Positions 7,196 through 14,202 of a stretch of 33,050 nt of DNA are shown here, piece by piece. The number at the start of each line of letters is the position of its first letter. The first letter of the stretch is position 1. The notes under the pieces were generated by a model, which searched no databases, was not told where the DNA came from, and saw only the letters and a list, made by a program, of their open reading frames with translations. A program made the position numbers and the translations under genes. Origin of the DNA: Prosthecobacter debontii (GTDB lineage: Bacteria; Verrucomicrobiota; Verrucomicrobiia; Verrucomicrobiales; Verrucomicrobiaceae); NCBI GenBank assembly GCA_945869695.1, contig CAMBPV010000026.1, forward strand, positions 1-33,050, given 5' to 3'.

Positions 7196-8482
7196 ATGCC
7201 GACCCTCCCTCCACCCGAATCGAAGGCACTCAGCCCCCGCTGGATCCCTTTGACCTTGGCGGCAGGCACCTTTGCTCTCTACGCGCTCCTCTCCTGGCTG
7301 TGTCACTCCGACCAGCTGGTGTGGGATGAAGCGCGCTACCTCGACGGAGCGACCTGGATGCTGGAAGGCTCCTATGTCCAGAGGGATAATCCCGACATTC
7401 TGAACGGCCCCGCCTACCCCGCCGTCCTCGCACCCATCGTGGCGGCAAAGGCATCATTGATCTGGGCTCGGCTCCTCAATGCCCTCTTCATGTCAGGGGC
7501 TGCGGTCTTCATCTATCTCACCGTTCTGCGATACGCCGGACGCCGCTGGGCGATCGCAGCCAGTCTCCTCTTGGCCTTGCACCCGAATTTTCTCAGAGTC
7601 AGCCCCTACCTCATGACGGAGCCCCTCACCGTGCTCTGCCTCTCGGCTCTGGCTTGGAGCCTGACCACCACCCTGCGTCGTCCGTGCACACCCTGGCTGT
7701 GGATGGTTCTCACGGCCCTCCTTTTCACCACCCTGATCATGACTCGCGTCATCTTCGGGCACGTCGCGTCCGTGATGTTGATCGCCAGTTTGGCCTTGCT
7801 TCCCCTGATCAAAATCTGGCGCATTCAGCTCGCACGCGTCGCCGTCATTTCGGCGCTCACGCTGGCCTTTTGCATCCCCTACCTCAGCTACACGAAAGGA
7901 CTCACCGGTCAAAACCTATGCTGGTCCACGGGCGGCGGCGAGCTCCTCTACTGGATGACCAGTCATCACCCCGGTGAAAACGGTCACTGGTTCAGCTACG
8001 AGGACGCCATGTCACTGCCAGATCTCGCCCCGCATCACGGCGATTTCATCCGCAGCATCTATAAGCTCCCCCCGCTTGAGCGGGATGGCCTCTTCGCCGC
8101 TGCCGCCAAGCGCCAGTTACAGGAGGCACCTCGACAGGCCCTCATCAACTGGATCAGCAACATCTCACGACTCCTTTTCGGATTTCCGCGCTCGTTTCGG
8201 CCTGAGGAGCTCGGTCCCCTGCCCATCATCCTGTTTAATGTCCCGCTTCTTTTCCTCGGGATCTTGGCGGGAGGTCTCATGCTTCGCAGTCCCCGATCCG
8301 TGCCGCCCGAGATTTGGTTTCTCACCTTTTTGGGGCTGGTTTATTTGGGCGGCAGCTCGCTTCCATCGGGTCTGCCGAGGCATTTTGTCGTCATCGCGCC
8401 CGTCTTCTGGCTGGTCGTGGCCACCGTTTTAAAAAGCTCCGTCAGCGTCTCGCTGATCTCGTCAAAAAAGACCGAAGGATAA
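7196..8482 (+). CDS. Membrane glycosyltransferase, ArnT/PMT (GT-C) type
   Basis: This 428-residue polytopic membrane protein has about nine to ten hydrophobic segments (for example 18-36, 98-112, 120-132, 169-185, 190-206, 215-230, 338-360, 375-390, 397-412). The first extracytoplasmic loop carries VWDEARYLDGATWML at about 42-56. An acidic pair here is the catalytic hallmark of GT-C enzymes that use polyprenyl-phosphate sugars. LLALHPNFLRVSPYLMTEPL near 125-143 is the typical second signature. Such enzymes add sugars to lipid A, proteins or cell-wall polymers on the outer face of the inner membrane. The acceptor cannot be told from sequence. The gene stands alone, with an inverted repeat just before its start and a convergent tRNA after it. 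Confidence 0.75.
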   Translation: MPTLPPPESKALSPRWIPLTLAAGTFALYALLSWLCHSDQLVWDEARYLDGATWMLEGSYVQRDNPDILNGPAYPAVLAPIVAAKASLIWARLLNALFMSGAAVFIYLTVLRYAGRRWAIAASLLLALHPNFLRVSPYLMTEPLTVLCLSALAWSLTTTLRRPCTPWLWMVLTALLFTTLIMTRVIFGHVASVMLIASLALLPLIKIWRIQLARVAVISALTLAFCIPYLSYTKGLTGQNLCWSTGGGELLYWMTSHHPGENGHWFSYEDAMSLPDLAPHHGDFIRSIYKLPPLERDGLFAAAAKRQLQEAPRQALINWISNISRLLFGFPRSFRPEELGPLPIILFNVPLLFLGILAGGLMLRSPRSVPPEIWFLTFLGLVYLGGSSLPSGLPRHFVVIAPVFWLVVATVLKSSVSVSLISSKKTEG

Positions 8483-8484
8483 AG

Positions 8485-8575
8485 TGGCGGTGAGAGAGGG
8501 ATTCGAACCCTCGGTAGCGGATAAGGCTACGCATCTTTAGCAAAGATGTGCTTTCGACCACTCAGCCATCTCACC
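8485..8575 (-). tRNA. tRNA-Ser (anticodon GCT)
   Basis: On the minus strand a 91-base cloverleaf runs from GGTGAGA (acceptor 5' side, 8575-8569) to TCTCACC, G and an encoded CCA (8485-8487). The anticodon arm is CATCT, loop TTGCTAA, AGATG, giving anticodon GCT for the AGC/AGU serine codons. The D-arm region GGCTGAGTGGTCGAAAGC, a long variable arm (GCGTAGCC to GGCTACG-like pairing near 8511-8535) and the T-arm GAGGGTTCGAATCCCTC are all present. The long variable arm is expected for serine. The gene converges on the glycosyltransferase, only 2 bases after its stop. Confidence 0.96.
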
Positions 8576-8582
8576 AGTTCGC

Positions 8583-8601
8583 CGGAAGGATCTTCCTTCC
8601 G
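8583..8601 (-). other. Perfect hairpin in the tRNA-Ser leader
   Basis: CGGAAGGA (8583-8590) and TCCTTCCG (8594-8601) are perfectly complementary around a 3-base loop. The hairpin ends 7 bases before the mature tRNA 5' end and would form in the precursor if transcription starts from the proposed promoter just upstream. Confidence 0.5.
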
Positions 8602-8611
8602 AAGCGAATTG

Positions 8612-8640
8612 AGTTTAGAACGCGCCTAGCGAACACGCAA
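8612..8640 (-). promoter_or_regulatory. Candidate sigma-70 promoter of tRNA-Ser
   Basis: On the minus strand TTGCGT (8640-8635) and TAAACT (8617-8612) are separated by 17 bases, the optimal spacing. Both differ from consensus at two or three positions. The placement, about 37 bases before the tRNA, fits a short leader. Confidence 0.4.
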
Positions 8641-8770
8641 ATTGATTCTGACATTCTCACGAGATGGATCTCAACCATGCCCAACGTCTGGGCGAAAACA
8701 CACATTTTGCAAAATGAGTCAAAACTTCTACACTTCCGGCACGTTCCAACCCGAACCGCCTATCCCAGCC

Positions 8771-9790
8771 ATGTCCAAGCGCACCACCCTGACCCTGCTT
8801 TCCATTCTCGGCATCTCCGTCCCTGCGTTTGCTCAGACACCCGAGACACCCATCGTTGAGCCCAAGGCCAGCACCAGCCTGCTGACCGAGCAACAGATCG
8901 CAGCCGTCACCAAGCAACTGGAAGAGCTGGAGAAAACCATCACCAACCTGCGCGGGAACACCCTCGGCTCCGCACTCGAACGCCTCCGCAAAGGTGCCTC
9001 CAGTGATGCCGCTGCCCTGGCGCTCTACGCCGAGTGCGAAAAAGAAGTGAACATCGAGCGGAAAGAACTCAGCCGCGAAGAAGAGCGCCGCCAGAAAGAG
9101 CAGATGGAGCGTCAGGCCGAGCGCAACAAGGAAACCAAAGACGAGGATGAAAACGGCGATTTTGGAACCGCCGTGCGGCTCCAACTTCAATACCTCATCC
9201 TCAGTTTGGAGGCCAGCAATGCCAAGGACGTGGGTCCTCTCCTTCCGAAGCTAAAGTCCTATGTGCAGGACGTGGTCTCAAACGCCGAGAAGCTGAAAGG
9301 ACGCGCCGGGGGATACCTCAGCGGCGGCGGTGGCGGCCGCAGAGGCGGCGGCGGCGGTGGCGGCGGAAACCCCATCATCTCAGCCCTGCGCTTGGAGCGT
9401 TACCTCACCGCCGAGAACTGGAGCGCTTCTCCGACCTCCTTTCAGCAGATCTGGTCCTCCACCATTCTCCCTTATGTCGCCGAAAAGAAGCCTGAGGAAC
9501 TCGCAGCCCAGTGGGATGCCTGCGTGAATGCGGAAGTCGCCTACCGTCAGGGAACGATGCCAGCTCCCGAGTTCGAAATCTGGAAAACGGACGAATTCCC
9601 GCTGCTTCGCTGGAGAAGCCTGCAATACCTCTACGCCAATGCGCCGGAAAAAATCAAGACCCTGGGAGCCATGCTCGAGCTCATCAAATCAATACCCGGT
9701 CACCCCAGCGCAGTCAGTTGGCTTCAAGAGTTCCGCACTCTGGTGACCCCCGCCCCAGCAGGAGAGCCCGCTGAAAAGCCCGCCATCTGA
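8771..9790 (+). CDS. Secreted protein of unknown function, paralogue A
   Basis: I do not recognise a known family. The 339-residue product starts with a signal peptide (MSKRTTLTLLSILGISVPAFAQ), which supports the ATG at 8771 over the frame opening at 8642. Next is a Thr/Pro-rich stretch, then a helical charged region (about 40-125) with a Glu/Arg-rich coiled-coil part at 97-125. A second helical part follows (130-178, RLQLQYLILSLEASN and LLPKLKSYVQDVV), then a Gly-rich linker (180-199, eight Gly in a row), then a Trp-containing helical C-terminal region with ATILPYV-like STILPYVAEKKPEE. It shares its plan and several blocks with the 358-residue protein at 10185, for example RLQLQ, LLPKL and ILP[YW]. 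It probably forms one operon with the kinase gene 26 bases downstream. Confidence 0.75.
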   Translation: MSKRTTLTLLSILGISVPAFAQTPETPIVEPKASTSLLTEQQIAAVTKQLEELEKTITNLRGNTLGSALERLRKGASSDAAALALYAECEKEVNIERKELSREEERRQKEQMERQAERNKETKDEDENGDFGTAVRLQLQYLILSLEASNAKDVGPLLPKLKSYVQDVVSNAEKLKGRAGGYLSGGGGGRRGGGGGGGGNPIISALRLERYLTAENWSASPTSFQQIWSSTILPYVAEKKPEELAAQWDACVNAEVAYRQGTMPAPEFEIWKTDEFPLLRWRSLQYLYANAPEKIKTLGAMLELIKSIPGHPSAVSWLQEFRTLVTPAPAGEPAEKPAI

Positions 9791-9816
9791 GTTCCCCCAC
9801 TCAGACGCCATCCACC

Positions 9817-10188
9817 ATGCCCGAGGCGCTTCAGAAACTGGGATTGAGTTTCCGTCACGCTTTCCGCGGCCTGTCACTCCTGTTCAGCTCACAGAGAAAC
9901 GCGCGCATTCACCTGGCCGTGTCCATTTGCGTTCTCACCGCAGGAATCCTCGCCCGCATCTCCAAGACCGATTGGGCACTGCTCGCGCTCGCCATCGGCT
10001 TGGTCATCTCGGCCGAGGCCTTGAACACCGCCATTGAGATCTTATCAGACCGCATCACGCTCGAGTCCGATCCCGCCATCGGCAGAGCCAAAGACGTCGC
10101 CGCAGGTGCCGTCCTCGCCGCCGCAGCCTGTGCCATTGTTTTAGGACTCCTCGTTTTTGTTCCGCACCTCCTTGCCTGCCTCTCATGA
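9817..10188 (+). CDS. Diacylglycerol/undecaprenol kinase (DgkA/UdpK family)
   Basis: The 123-residue product is a small integral membrane kinase with three hydrophobic segments (about 30-48, 52-68 and 94-116). The signature EALNTAIEILSDRI (68-81) and GRAKDVAAGAV (about 88-98) identify the DgkA family. The form AKDVAAGAV and the ending LLVFVPHL look closer to Gram-positive undecaprenol kinase UdpK than to E. coli DgkA, by eye. UdpK-type enzymes phosphorylate undecaprenol, refilling the lipid carrier pool for peptidoglycan and polysaccharide synthesis; DgkA recycles diacylglycerol. The stop overlaps the next start (ATGA, 10185-10188), and the previous gene ends 26 bases upstream. A work link with the two secreted paralogues is therefore likely. 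Confidence 0.88.
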   Translation: MPEALQKLGLSFRHAFRGLSLLFSSQRNARIHLAVSICVLTAGILARISKTDWALLALAIGLVISAEALNTAIEILSDRITLESDPAIGRAKDVAAGAVLAAAACAIVLGLLVFVPHLLACLS

Positions 10189-11261
10189 AATCCACCCTCG
10201 CCGCTCTCGCCCTCTTCATCGCCGGCCACGCCCTCGGGCAGACGCCCCCCATCACGGAGCCAGCCCCACCCCCCGCGATCTCAGACGAGGACACCGCCCG
10301 GATCTTGGCCGAGATCACCAAGGTTCAAAAGGAGTTCGCCCAAACCAAAAAAGACCTCCTCGCCAGCGCCCTCACCCGATACAAAGCAGCCGCTGCCAGC
10401 GATGCCGAGGCCCAGTCCTTTTACCTCGCCTGCTACAAAGTGGTGAACCTCGATCGGAAACCCGCCACCACGAAAGAAGAAGCCGAAGAGCGGACCAACG
10501 GCGACTGGCAAAAACGTGCCGTCGCCTCCCTCGGAGAAGGAGGCTCCGCCACCCTCTTTCGGCTCCAGCTTCAACTGCTCGCCATGCTCCTCGAGCCCCG
10601 CACGGAGGGAGACGAAGCCGCGAGAGTCACCACCCTCAGAATCGATGTCCAAAACGTCGCCTCCCTGCTCCCCAAACTCAACGGCGCCGCCGAGGACGAA
10701 AAACCCGAGCGCAAACCCGGCGCCACCGTCGGAAAAAAATCCAAACGGGAGGACGACGACGTCGAAGAACGACGCAAAGGACCGCGCAAGAACGGCGCCT
10801 GGGCCGCACTCCAGCGCGGCGTGATGGGCACCCTCTTCACCCAGGCCTACCATTTGGAGACCTACTTCGACGCCCCGCCCGACAGCCTCAAGTCACCTGC
10901 CGATTTCAGGACCGCCTACGCCAGCGTGATCCTCCCCTGGTATCGCACCCATGAAAAAGCCAAACTCCCCGAAGTCTGGGACGAGTATCTCCGCGCCCTC
11001 ACCACCGTCGCCCAAATGAACAGTCAGCCCGCCGAACTCGCCGCCTGGGGCGCCAACGAATACAAAGCGCTCCTCTGGGACAAATCATTGGACCTCCTCA
11101 ACCAAGGCGTCGACGCCACCCAATCCGCCGCCAATCTCATCAAACTCGTCCGCGAGAATCCCCAGCATCCCCAGCATCCCCAGCTCAAAAAATGGATCGC
11201 CGACCTCGCCCAAGCCGCCGAAGCCATGGGCGGCCTCAAGTTCGGTGACCCCAAGGAGTGA
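10185..11261 (+). CDS. Secreted protein of unknown function, paralogue B
   Basis: This 358-residue protein has a signal peptide (MKSTLAALALFIAGHALGQ), then a Pro-rich spacer. A helical domain (about 36-165) carries SALTRYKAAAASDAEAQ and later RIDVQNVASLLPKLNG. A strongly charged linker (about 168-210, Lys/Arg/Glu/Asp-rich) replaces the Gly linker of paralogue A. The C-terminal helical domain contains YHLETYFDAPPDSLKSPADF and YASVILPWYRTHEKAKLPE. Block-by-block similarity to the protein at 8771 covers both domains, so the two arose by duplication and then diverged. A QHPQHPQ mini-repeat lies near 325. The start overlaps the kinase stop by 4 bases, so translation should be coupled. I recognise no known family; an envelope or periplasmic role is inferred from the signal peptide and partner gene only. 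Confidence 0.78.
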   Translation: MKSTLAALALFIAGHALGQTPPITEPAPPPAISDEDTARILAEITKVQKEFAQTKKDLLASALTRYKAAAASDAEAQSFYLACYKVVNLDRKPATTKEEAEERTNGDWQKRAVASLGEGGSATLFRLQLQLLAMLLEPRTEGDEAARVTTLRIDVQNVASLLPKLNGAAEDEKPERKPGATVGKKSKREDDDVEERRKGPRKNGAWAALQRGVMGTLFTQAYHLETYFDAPPDSLKSPADFRTAYASVILPWYRTHEKAKLPEVWDEYLRALTTVAQMNSQPAELAAWGANEYKALLWDKSLDLLNQGVDATQSAANLIKLVRENPQHPQHPQLKKWIADLAQAAEAMGGLKFGDPKE

Positions 11262-11535
11262 GGGGTTCGCTTCGCGGCTTCGCAACCCAGCCCTCACCCC
11301 CCGTAGCGGCGCTCGCAAGAGCGTGGCCACCCCCAAAGTCCAACAGATCACCATCTTCAGGATCTCCCCGTACGTTGTTCAAGCTTTAGCTTGTCAGGAA
11401 GCCCACCCCACCCCAGAGCCCAACTTCAAAGTTTCAGATTTCAGCCTTCCACATTCGTGGTTCGACATTCGGGAGGGATGACCCACGAAAGACACGAAAG
11501 ACACAAAAAGTGAAGGGCTCGCTTCGCAGCTTCGG
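11262..11535. repeat. Intergenic mosaic of short repeats
   Basis: No gene is seen between the paralogue B stop and the next protein. A direct repeat of about 23 bases with four mismatches (11262-11284 and 11513-11535, core TTCGCTTCGCGGCTTCG versus CTCGCTTCGCAGCTTCG) borders the stretch. Inside are the hairpin CGCTC-GCAA-GAGCG (11310-11323), the palindrome CAAGCT-TT-AGCTTG (11380-11393) and three tandem 9-mers of type CACGAAAGA (11484-11510). These look like small interspersed repeats and not coding or promoter sequence. Copy number elsewhere in the genome cannot be judged from the window. Confidence 0.55.
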
Positions 11536-11613
11536 GTGAGGAGAACCGAGTTCGTTAGACATCTTTTTCATTTGTTCGCCGAAGAAACAGAGCGCACATT
11601 TATCGGCCGCTAT

Positions 11614-11946
11614 ATGAAAGCCCTCTTTGCTGTCACGGTCGCCTTCCTAGTGCTTTCACTTCTTTGGCTTTCGTGGGACGAGATAACCATCAGAGGAGAC
11701 ACTCGCCTGCTGAACACGATTCGCACCATACGGGTAGGCCAGACCATGCAGCATGTCCGTGATACTCTTGGGAGAGAGCCAACAGTAGTTAAGGCTGCTT
11801 CACTTCCACAATGGCTACGAGACGAAGTCCCTGAGCATCAGGATGGTGAGTATTGGTGTCTTTTTATGGGCTATCCACCACGAAACATCATCATCTATTT
11901 TGATCGCGATGGTAAAGTTGGGTTTGTGACTTGGGCCCCGACATAG
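11614..11946 (+). CDS. Small membrane-anchored protein, possibly BamE/SmpA-like
   Basis: From the ATG at 11614 the product has 110 residues; a GTG at 11536 would add 26. An N-terminal hydrophobic segment (MKALFAVTVAFLVLSLLWLS) is a signal anchor. The outer part carries IRVGQTMQHVRDTLGREPTV (about 41-60). This matches the pattern of small BamE/SmpA-like domains, in which a G.T...V...LG.P motif starts the fold, and it ends with strands NIIIYFDRDGKVGFVTW. A full family assignment is not secure. The gene is solitary between two repeat-rich spacers, and its AT content is slightly higher than that of neighbouring genes. A weak hairpin follows the stop. Confidence 0.55.
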   Translation: MKALFAVTVAFLVLSLLWLSWDEITIRGDTRLLNTIRTIRVGQTMQHVRDTLGREPTVVKAASLPQWLRDEVPEHQDGEYWCLFMGYPPRNIIIYFDRDGKVGFVTWAPT

Positions 11947-11951
11947 ATCAC

Positions 11952-11972
11952 GGCCCAATCCCACCATGGGCC
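11952..11972 (+). terminator. Weak hairpin after the small membrane protein
   Basis: GGCCCA (11952-11957) and TGGGCC (11967-11972) pair around a 9-base loop, 5 bases after the stop codon. No run of T follows directly; CTTTTTT comes only about 17 bases later. Termination is plausible but unproved. Confidence 0.3.
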
Positions 11973-12041
11973 TTCATAATGTCTGGCATCTTTTTTGGTC
12001 TGGTCTCGGTAAGATCAGGTTGCGGTAAGGTACTTGGATAT

Positions 12042-12191
12042 GATTCTTGACAGAATCTCGTATTTGGAGATTCGGAGACGTGGAGAAAGAGTTGCCAAGG
12101 GACGCGAACTTGAACAGACTGCGGCACCCGATCCTTGCGACCGATGAATGGAAAGACGGAGATTCCGCAAGATGAAACACCTGACCTCTTT
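12042..12191. repeat. Short repeats before the lipocalin gene
   Basis: Three motifs found again elsewhere in the window lie here: GATTCTTGACAGA (12042-12054; also inverted at 32537-32549), TTGGAGATTCGGAGA (12064-12078; one mismatch to 12849-12863) and ATGAAACACCTGACCTCTTT (12172-12191; one mismatch to 32716-32735). The last ends 3 bases before the ATG of the lipocalin gene. Confidence 0.5.
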
Positions 12192-12194
12192 GGC

Positions 12195-12782
12195 ATGACC
12201 CCCCACCCGAAACGGAATCTTCTCACCGCAGCTCTTACCCTTCCGTGCAAGGCGGTTGGCCTCCTGCTTGGACTGGCTTTGGCCTCCTGTTCCACCCCAA
12301 CCAGCACCCTCACGGCACCCGCCACGGCCAAAAGCGTGGACCTGAAACGTTACACCGGACGCTGGCATGAGATCGCCCGTCTGCCCATGCCGTTTCAAAA
12401 AACCGATGAGTCGGCGATCGCCGAGTATGGAAGCAATCCGGATGGCACGATCTCCGTGCACAACATCGCAATCCGCCCCGATGGCACGCAACATGACATC
12501 CGTGGCGACGCCAAGGTGCTGAACACACCGGAAAACACCCAACTGGCCGTGCGCTTCAACACCTGGTTCGGGACGCTGATTCCCGTGCCGAAGGAGGGCA
12601 ACTACTGGATTCTCCATGTGGATGACCGCTATCAGGAAGCCATCGTGGGCACCCCGGACCGGAAATACCTCTGGCTCCTGGCCCGCACCCCCCAAATCCC
12701 ACAGCCCCACTATGCGGCGCTCGTCGCCAAAGCCCGCGGACTCGGTTACGACGTCTCGCGCCTGATCAAAGATCCCAATTGA
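12195..12782 (+). CDS. blc: Outer-membrane lipocalin lipoprotein (Blc-like)
   Basis: The ATG at 12195 gives 195 residues. A basic N-terminus and hydrophobic stretch lead to the lipobox LASC (Cys32), so the protein is lipid-anchored. The lipocalin signature follows: VDLKRYTGRWHEIARLPMPF (about 47-66), with the invariant Gly-x-Trp. AIAEYGSNPDGTISVHN and GNYWILHVDDRYQEAIVGTPDRKYLWLLAR contain the usual later motifs, and the helix ends in GYDVSRLIK. Length and order match bacterial lipocalins such as Blc, which bind lysophospholipids or fatty acids at the outer membrane during stress. A frame opening at 12135 adds 20 residues that spoil the signal peptide. Short repeats flank the gene on both sides. 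Confidence 0.9.
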   Translation: MTPHPKRNLLTAALTLPCKAVGLLLGLALASCSTPTSTLTAPATAKSVDLKRYTGRWHEIARLPMPFQKTDESAIAEYGSNPDGTISVHNIAIRPDGTQHDIRGDAKVLNTPENTQLAVRFNTWFGTLIPVPKEGNYWILHVDDRYQEAIVGTPDRKYLWLLARTPQIPQPHYAALVAKARGLGYDVSRLIKDPN

Positions 12783-12864
12783 TAGCGGTCAGGCGACCTG
12801 TTGCAGGATTCGAGAAATGAGACACGCGGAGGCGGCTGCGCCGGGGACTTGGAGACTCGGAGAA

Positions 12865-12883
12865 AACAGGATGCAATCCTGTT
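12865..12883 (+). terminator. Hairpin downstream of the lipocalin gene
   Basis: AACAGGAT (12865-12872) and ATCCTGTT (12876-12883) form a perfect 8-base stem with a GCA loop, followed by CCCCTTTCTTTTT. It lies about 80 bases after the lipocalin stop. It may terminate that transcript or be part of a short repeat. Confidence 0.45.
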
Positions 12884-13035
12884 CCCCTTTCTTTTTGGGT
12901 GTCGGACCTTCTTCTCTCGGTTGAATCACCCTCAACTCGGCCCTGAGTTTGGCAGAAAGATTGAGGCAAAAAGATTCAGAGCTTCAGATTTTCCTGCCCC
13001 CCCTTTTTTGCTAAAAACAATCCTTCGAGAAATGG

Positions 13036-13066
13036 GTCGGGAGACCGCTCGATCAAGGAGCCCGAC
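13036..13066 (-). terminator. Possible terminator of the permease/DUF1980 pair
   Basis: GTCGGG (13036-13041) and CCCGAC (13061-13066) can pair right at the end of the minus-strand gene. On that strand the stretch after the stem contains a GTTTTTAG run about 20 bases later. The stem is short and the loop long, so support is modest. Confidence 0.3.
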
Positions 13067-14202
13067 TAGTAGATCATCGCATTGTCAGGTGCGGTGGTCT
13101 CTTCGATCTTTTTGACCTCGATCATGGGCACCGTTTGCCCGCCTTCCTGCTTATATCCCATTTTGCCCACCACTTTCACCCAGGTCATTTCTTTGAACTC
13201 AGGGGCTTTCTCCGCAAACTGAGCGGGGATCGAGTAGGGTCTGGCATCGGCTGCGCAGCACTGCACCAGCATTCGGAAAATCCTCAGTCGTTTTCCATCC
13301 TCATTGTTCACTTTTTCGGGCAAGACTTGGGCGATCGTCTCGATGGACTGGCCCGCCAAGACACCCTGCACTTCTTTATCGCCGGCGGTGTAATAGATCT
13401 CGGGCACTTCGAGGATGAAGTTACCGTCCTTGCTCCGAGGCACCTGCGCCTCCAAGTCGGCGAGGGTAAAGCCACCGTAGCTCTTGGTCTCTGCGGCACC
13501 ACTGGCGGGAGTAGCCGCCACCTCGGTGGCTGCTTTTTTGACAGGGTCATCCGGTAACCCCTTTGCCTGTCCAGCCGCGATCGCTGGAGGAAGAGGCTGG
13601 GATTCTATGGCCGCTGTCTTCTTGGCTCCAGCGTCGTCACCCCGAAGCGAAAACTGATCCGCTCTGGCTGTGGACGCATAGTTTTGATTGTACAGGCCCT
13701 TATTGATGATGGCATTGGCGCTGTATTGATCGGGAGTGCGGACAGCGGCCCAGGTAACGGGGGCTGCGATGATCAAGATGGCAACCCAGCGCCCGACAAA
13801 ACCCGAGTCCTCCAAGATCCCATGCGCATGATCATGCCCTGCATGAGCGTGGGCGTGACCATGGTCGTGACTGTGTTCGTGACCCTGATCGTGGCTGTGG
13901 CTGTGAGAGTGATCATGACCGTGGTCATGATCGTGGCCGCAGCATCCATCATGCGTGTGATCGTGGTCATGCGAGTGATCGTGACCACAGGACTCCGCCC
14001 CGGTGTACTGCGTGGTGGCTAAATTGAAAAGCCCGAGCACGATCAATCCAATGCCCGAGAAGAGCACCATGGGACGAAAAATGCCGTCGGGCGGGAGGTA
14101 GTTTACGATGCGTCCGCTCGCGTAAAAGTAGAGCAACACGCTCCCCCACAAGAACAGAAGGGCGACGCTGATGAAATGAATGGAATTTTTCGAAGAGGTC
14201 AT
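13066..14202 (-). CDS. TIGR03943/DUF1980 permease partner with His-rich loop
   Basis: The 378-residue protein has two N-terminal membrane segments (about 9-28 and 44-62). A remarkable loop (72-128) then holds 24 histidines in HDHSHDH-type repeats and three cysteines. A third membrane segment (about 137-153) follows, and the C-terminal half is soluble, with CCAADARPYSIPAQF near 315 and KVVGKMGYKQEGG. This plan matches the TIGR03943/DUF1980 (YcgQ-like) family, which always appears beside a YraQ-type permease. The His-rich loop suggests binding of Zn, Ni or Co, as in metal transporters and chaperones. The ATG at 14202 overlaps the stop of the upstream permease gene by 4 bases, which fixes the start over the alternative at 14241. 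Confidence 0.85.
   Translation of the reverse strand: MTSSKNSIHFISVALLFLWGSVLLYFYASGRIVNYLPPDGIFRPMVLFSGIGLIVLGLFNLATTQYTGAESCGHDHSHDHDHTHDGCCGHDHDHGHDHSHSHSHDQGHEHSHDHGHAHAHAGHDHAHGILEDSGFVGRWVAILIIAAPVTWAAVRTPDQYSANAIINKGLYNQNYASTARADQFSLRGDDAGAKKTAAIESQPLPPAIAAGQAKGLPDDPVKKAATEVAATPASGAAETKSYGGFTLADLEAQVPRSKDGNFILEVPEIYYTAGDKEVQGVLAGQSIETIAQVLPEKVNNEDGKRLRIFRMLVQCCAADARPYSIPAQFAEKAPEFKEMTWVKVVGKMGYKQEGGQTVPMIEVKKIEETTAPDNAMIY

Noticed and set aside
9321-9368. Gly-codon tract as a possible frameshift error
   Set aside because: The frame continues into a C-terminal block shared with the paralogue at 10185, so the Gly-rich linker appears genuine.
11484-11510. CRISPR-like array
   Set aside because: The 9-base units are in direct tandem without spacers, so this is a simple tandem repeat.
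12801-13115. 104-codon open frame in the spacer after the lipocalin gene
   Set aside because: It overlaps the end of the DUF1980 gene, contains the repeat and hairpin at 12849-12883, and resembles no protein.
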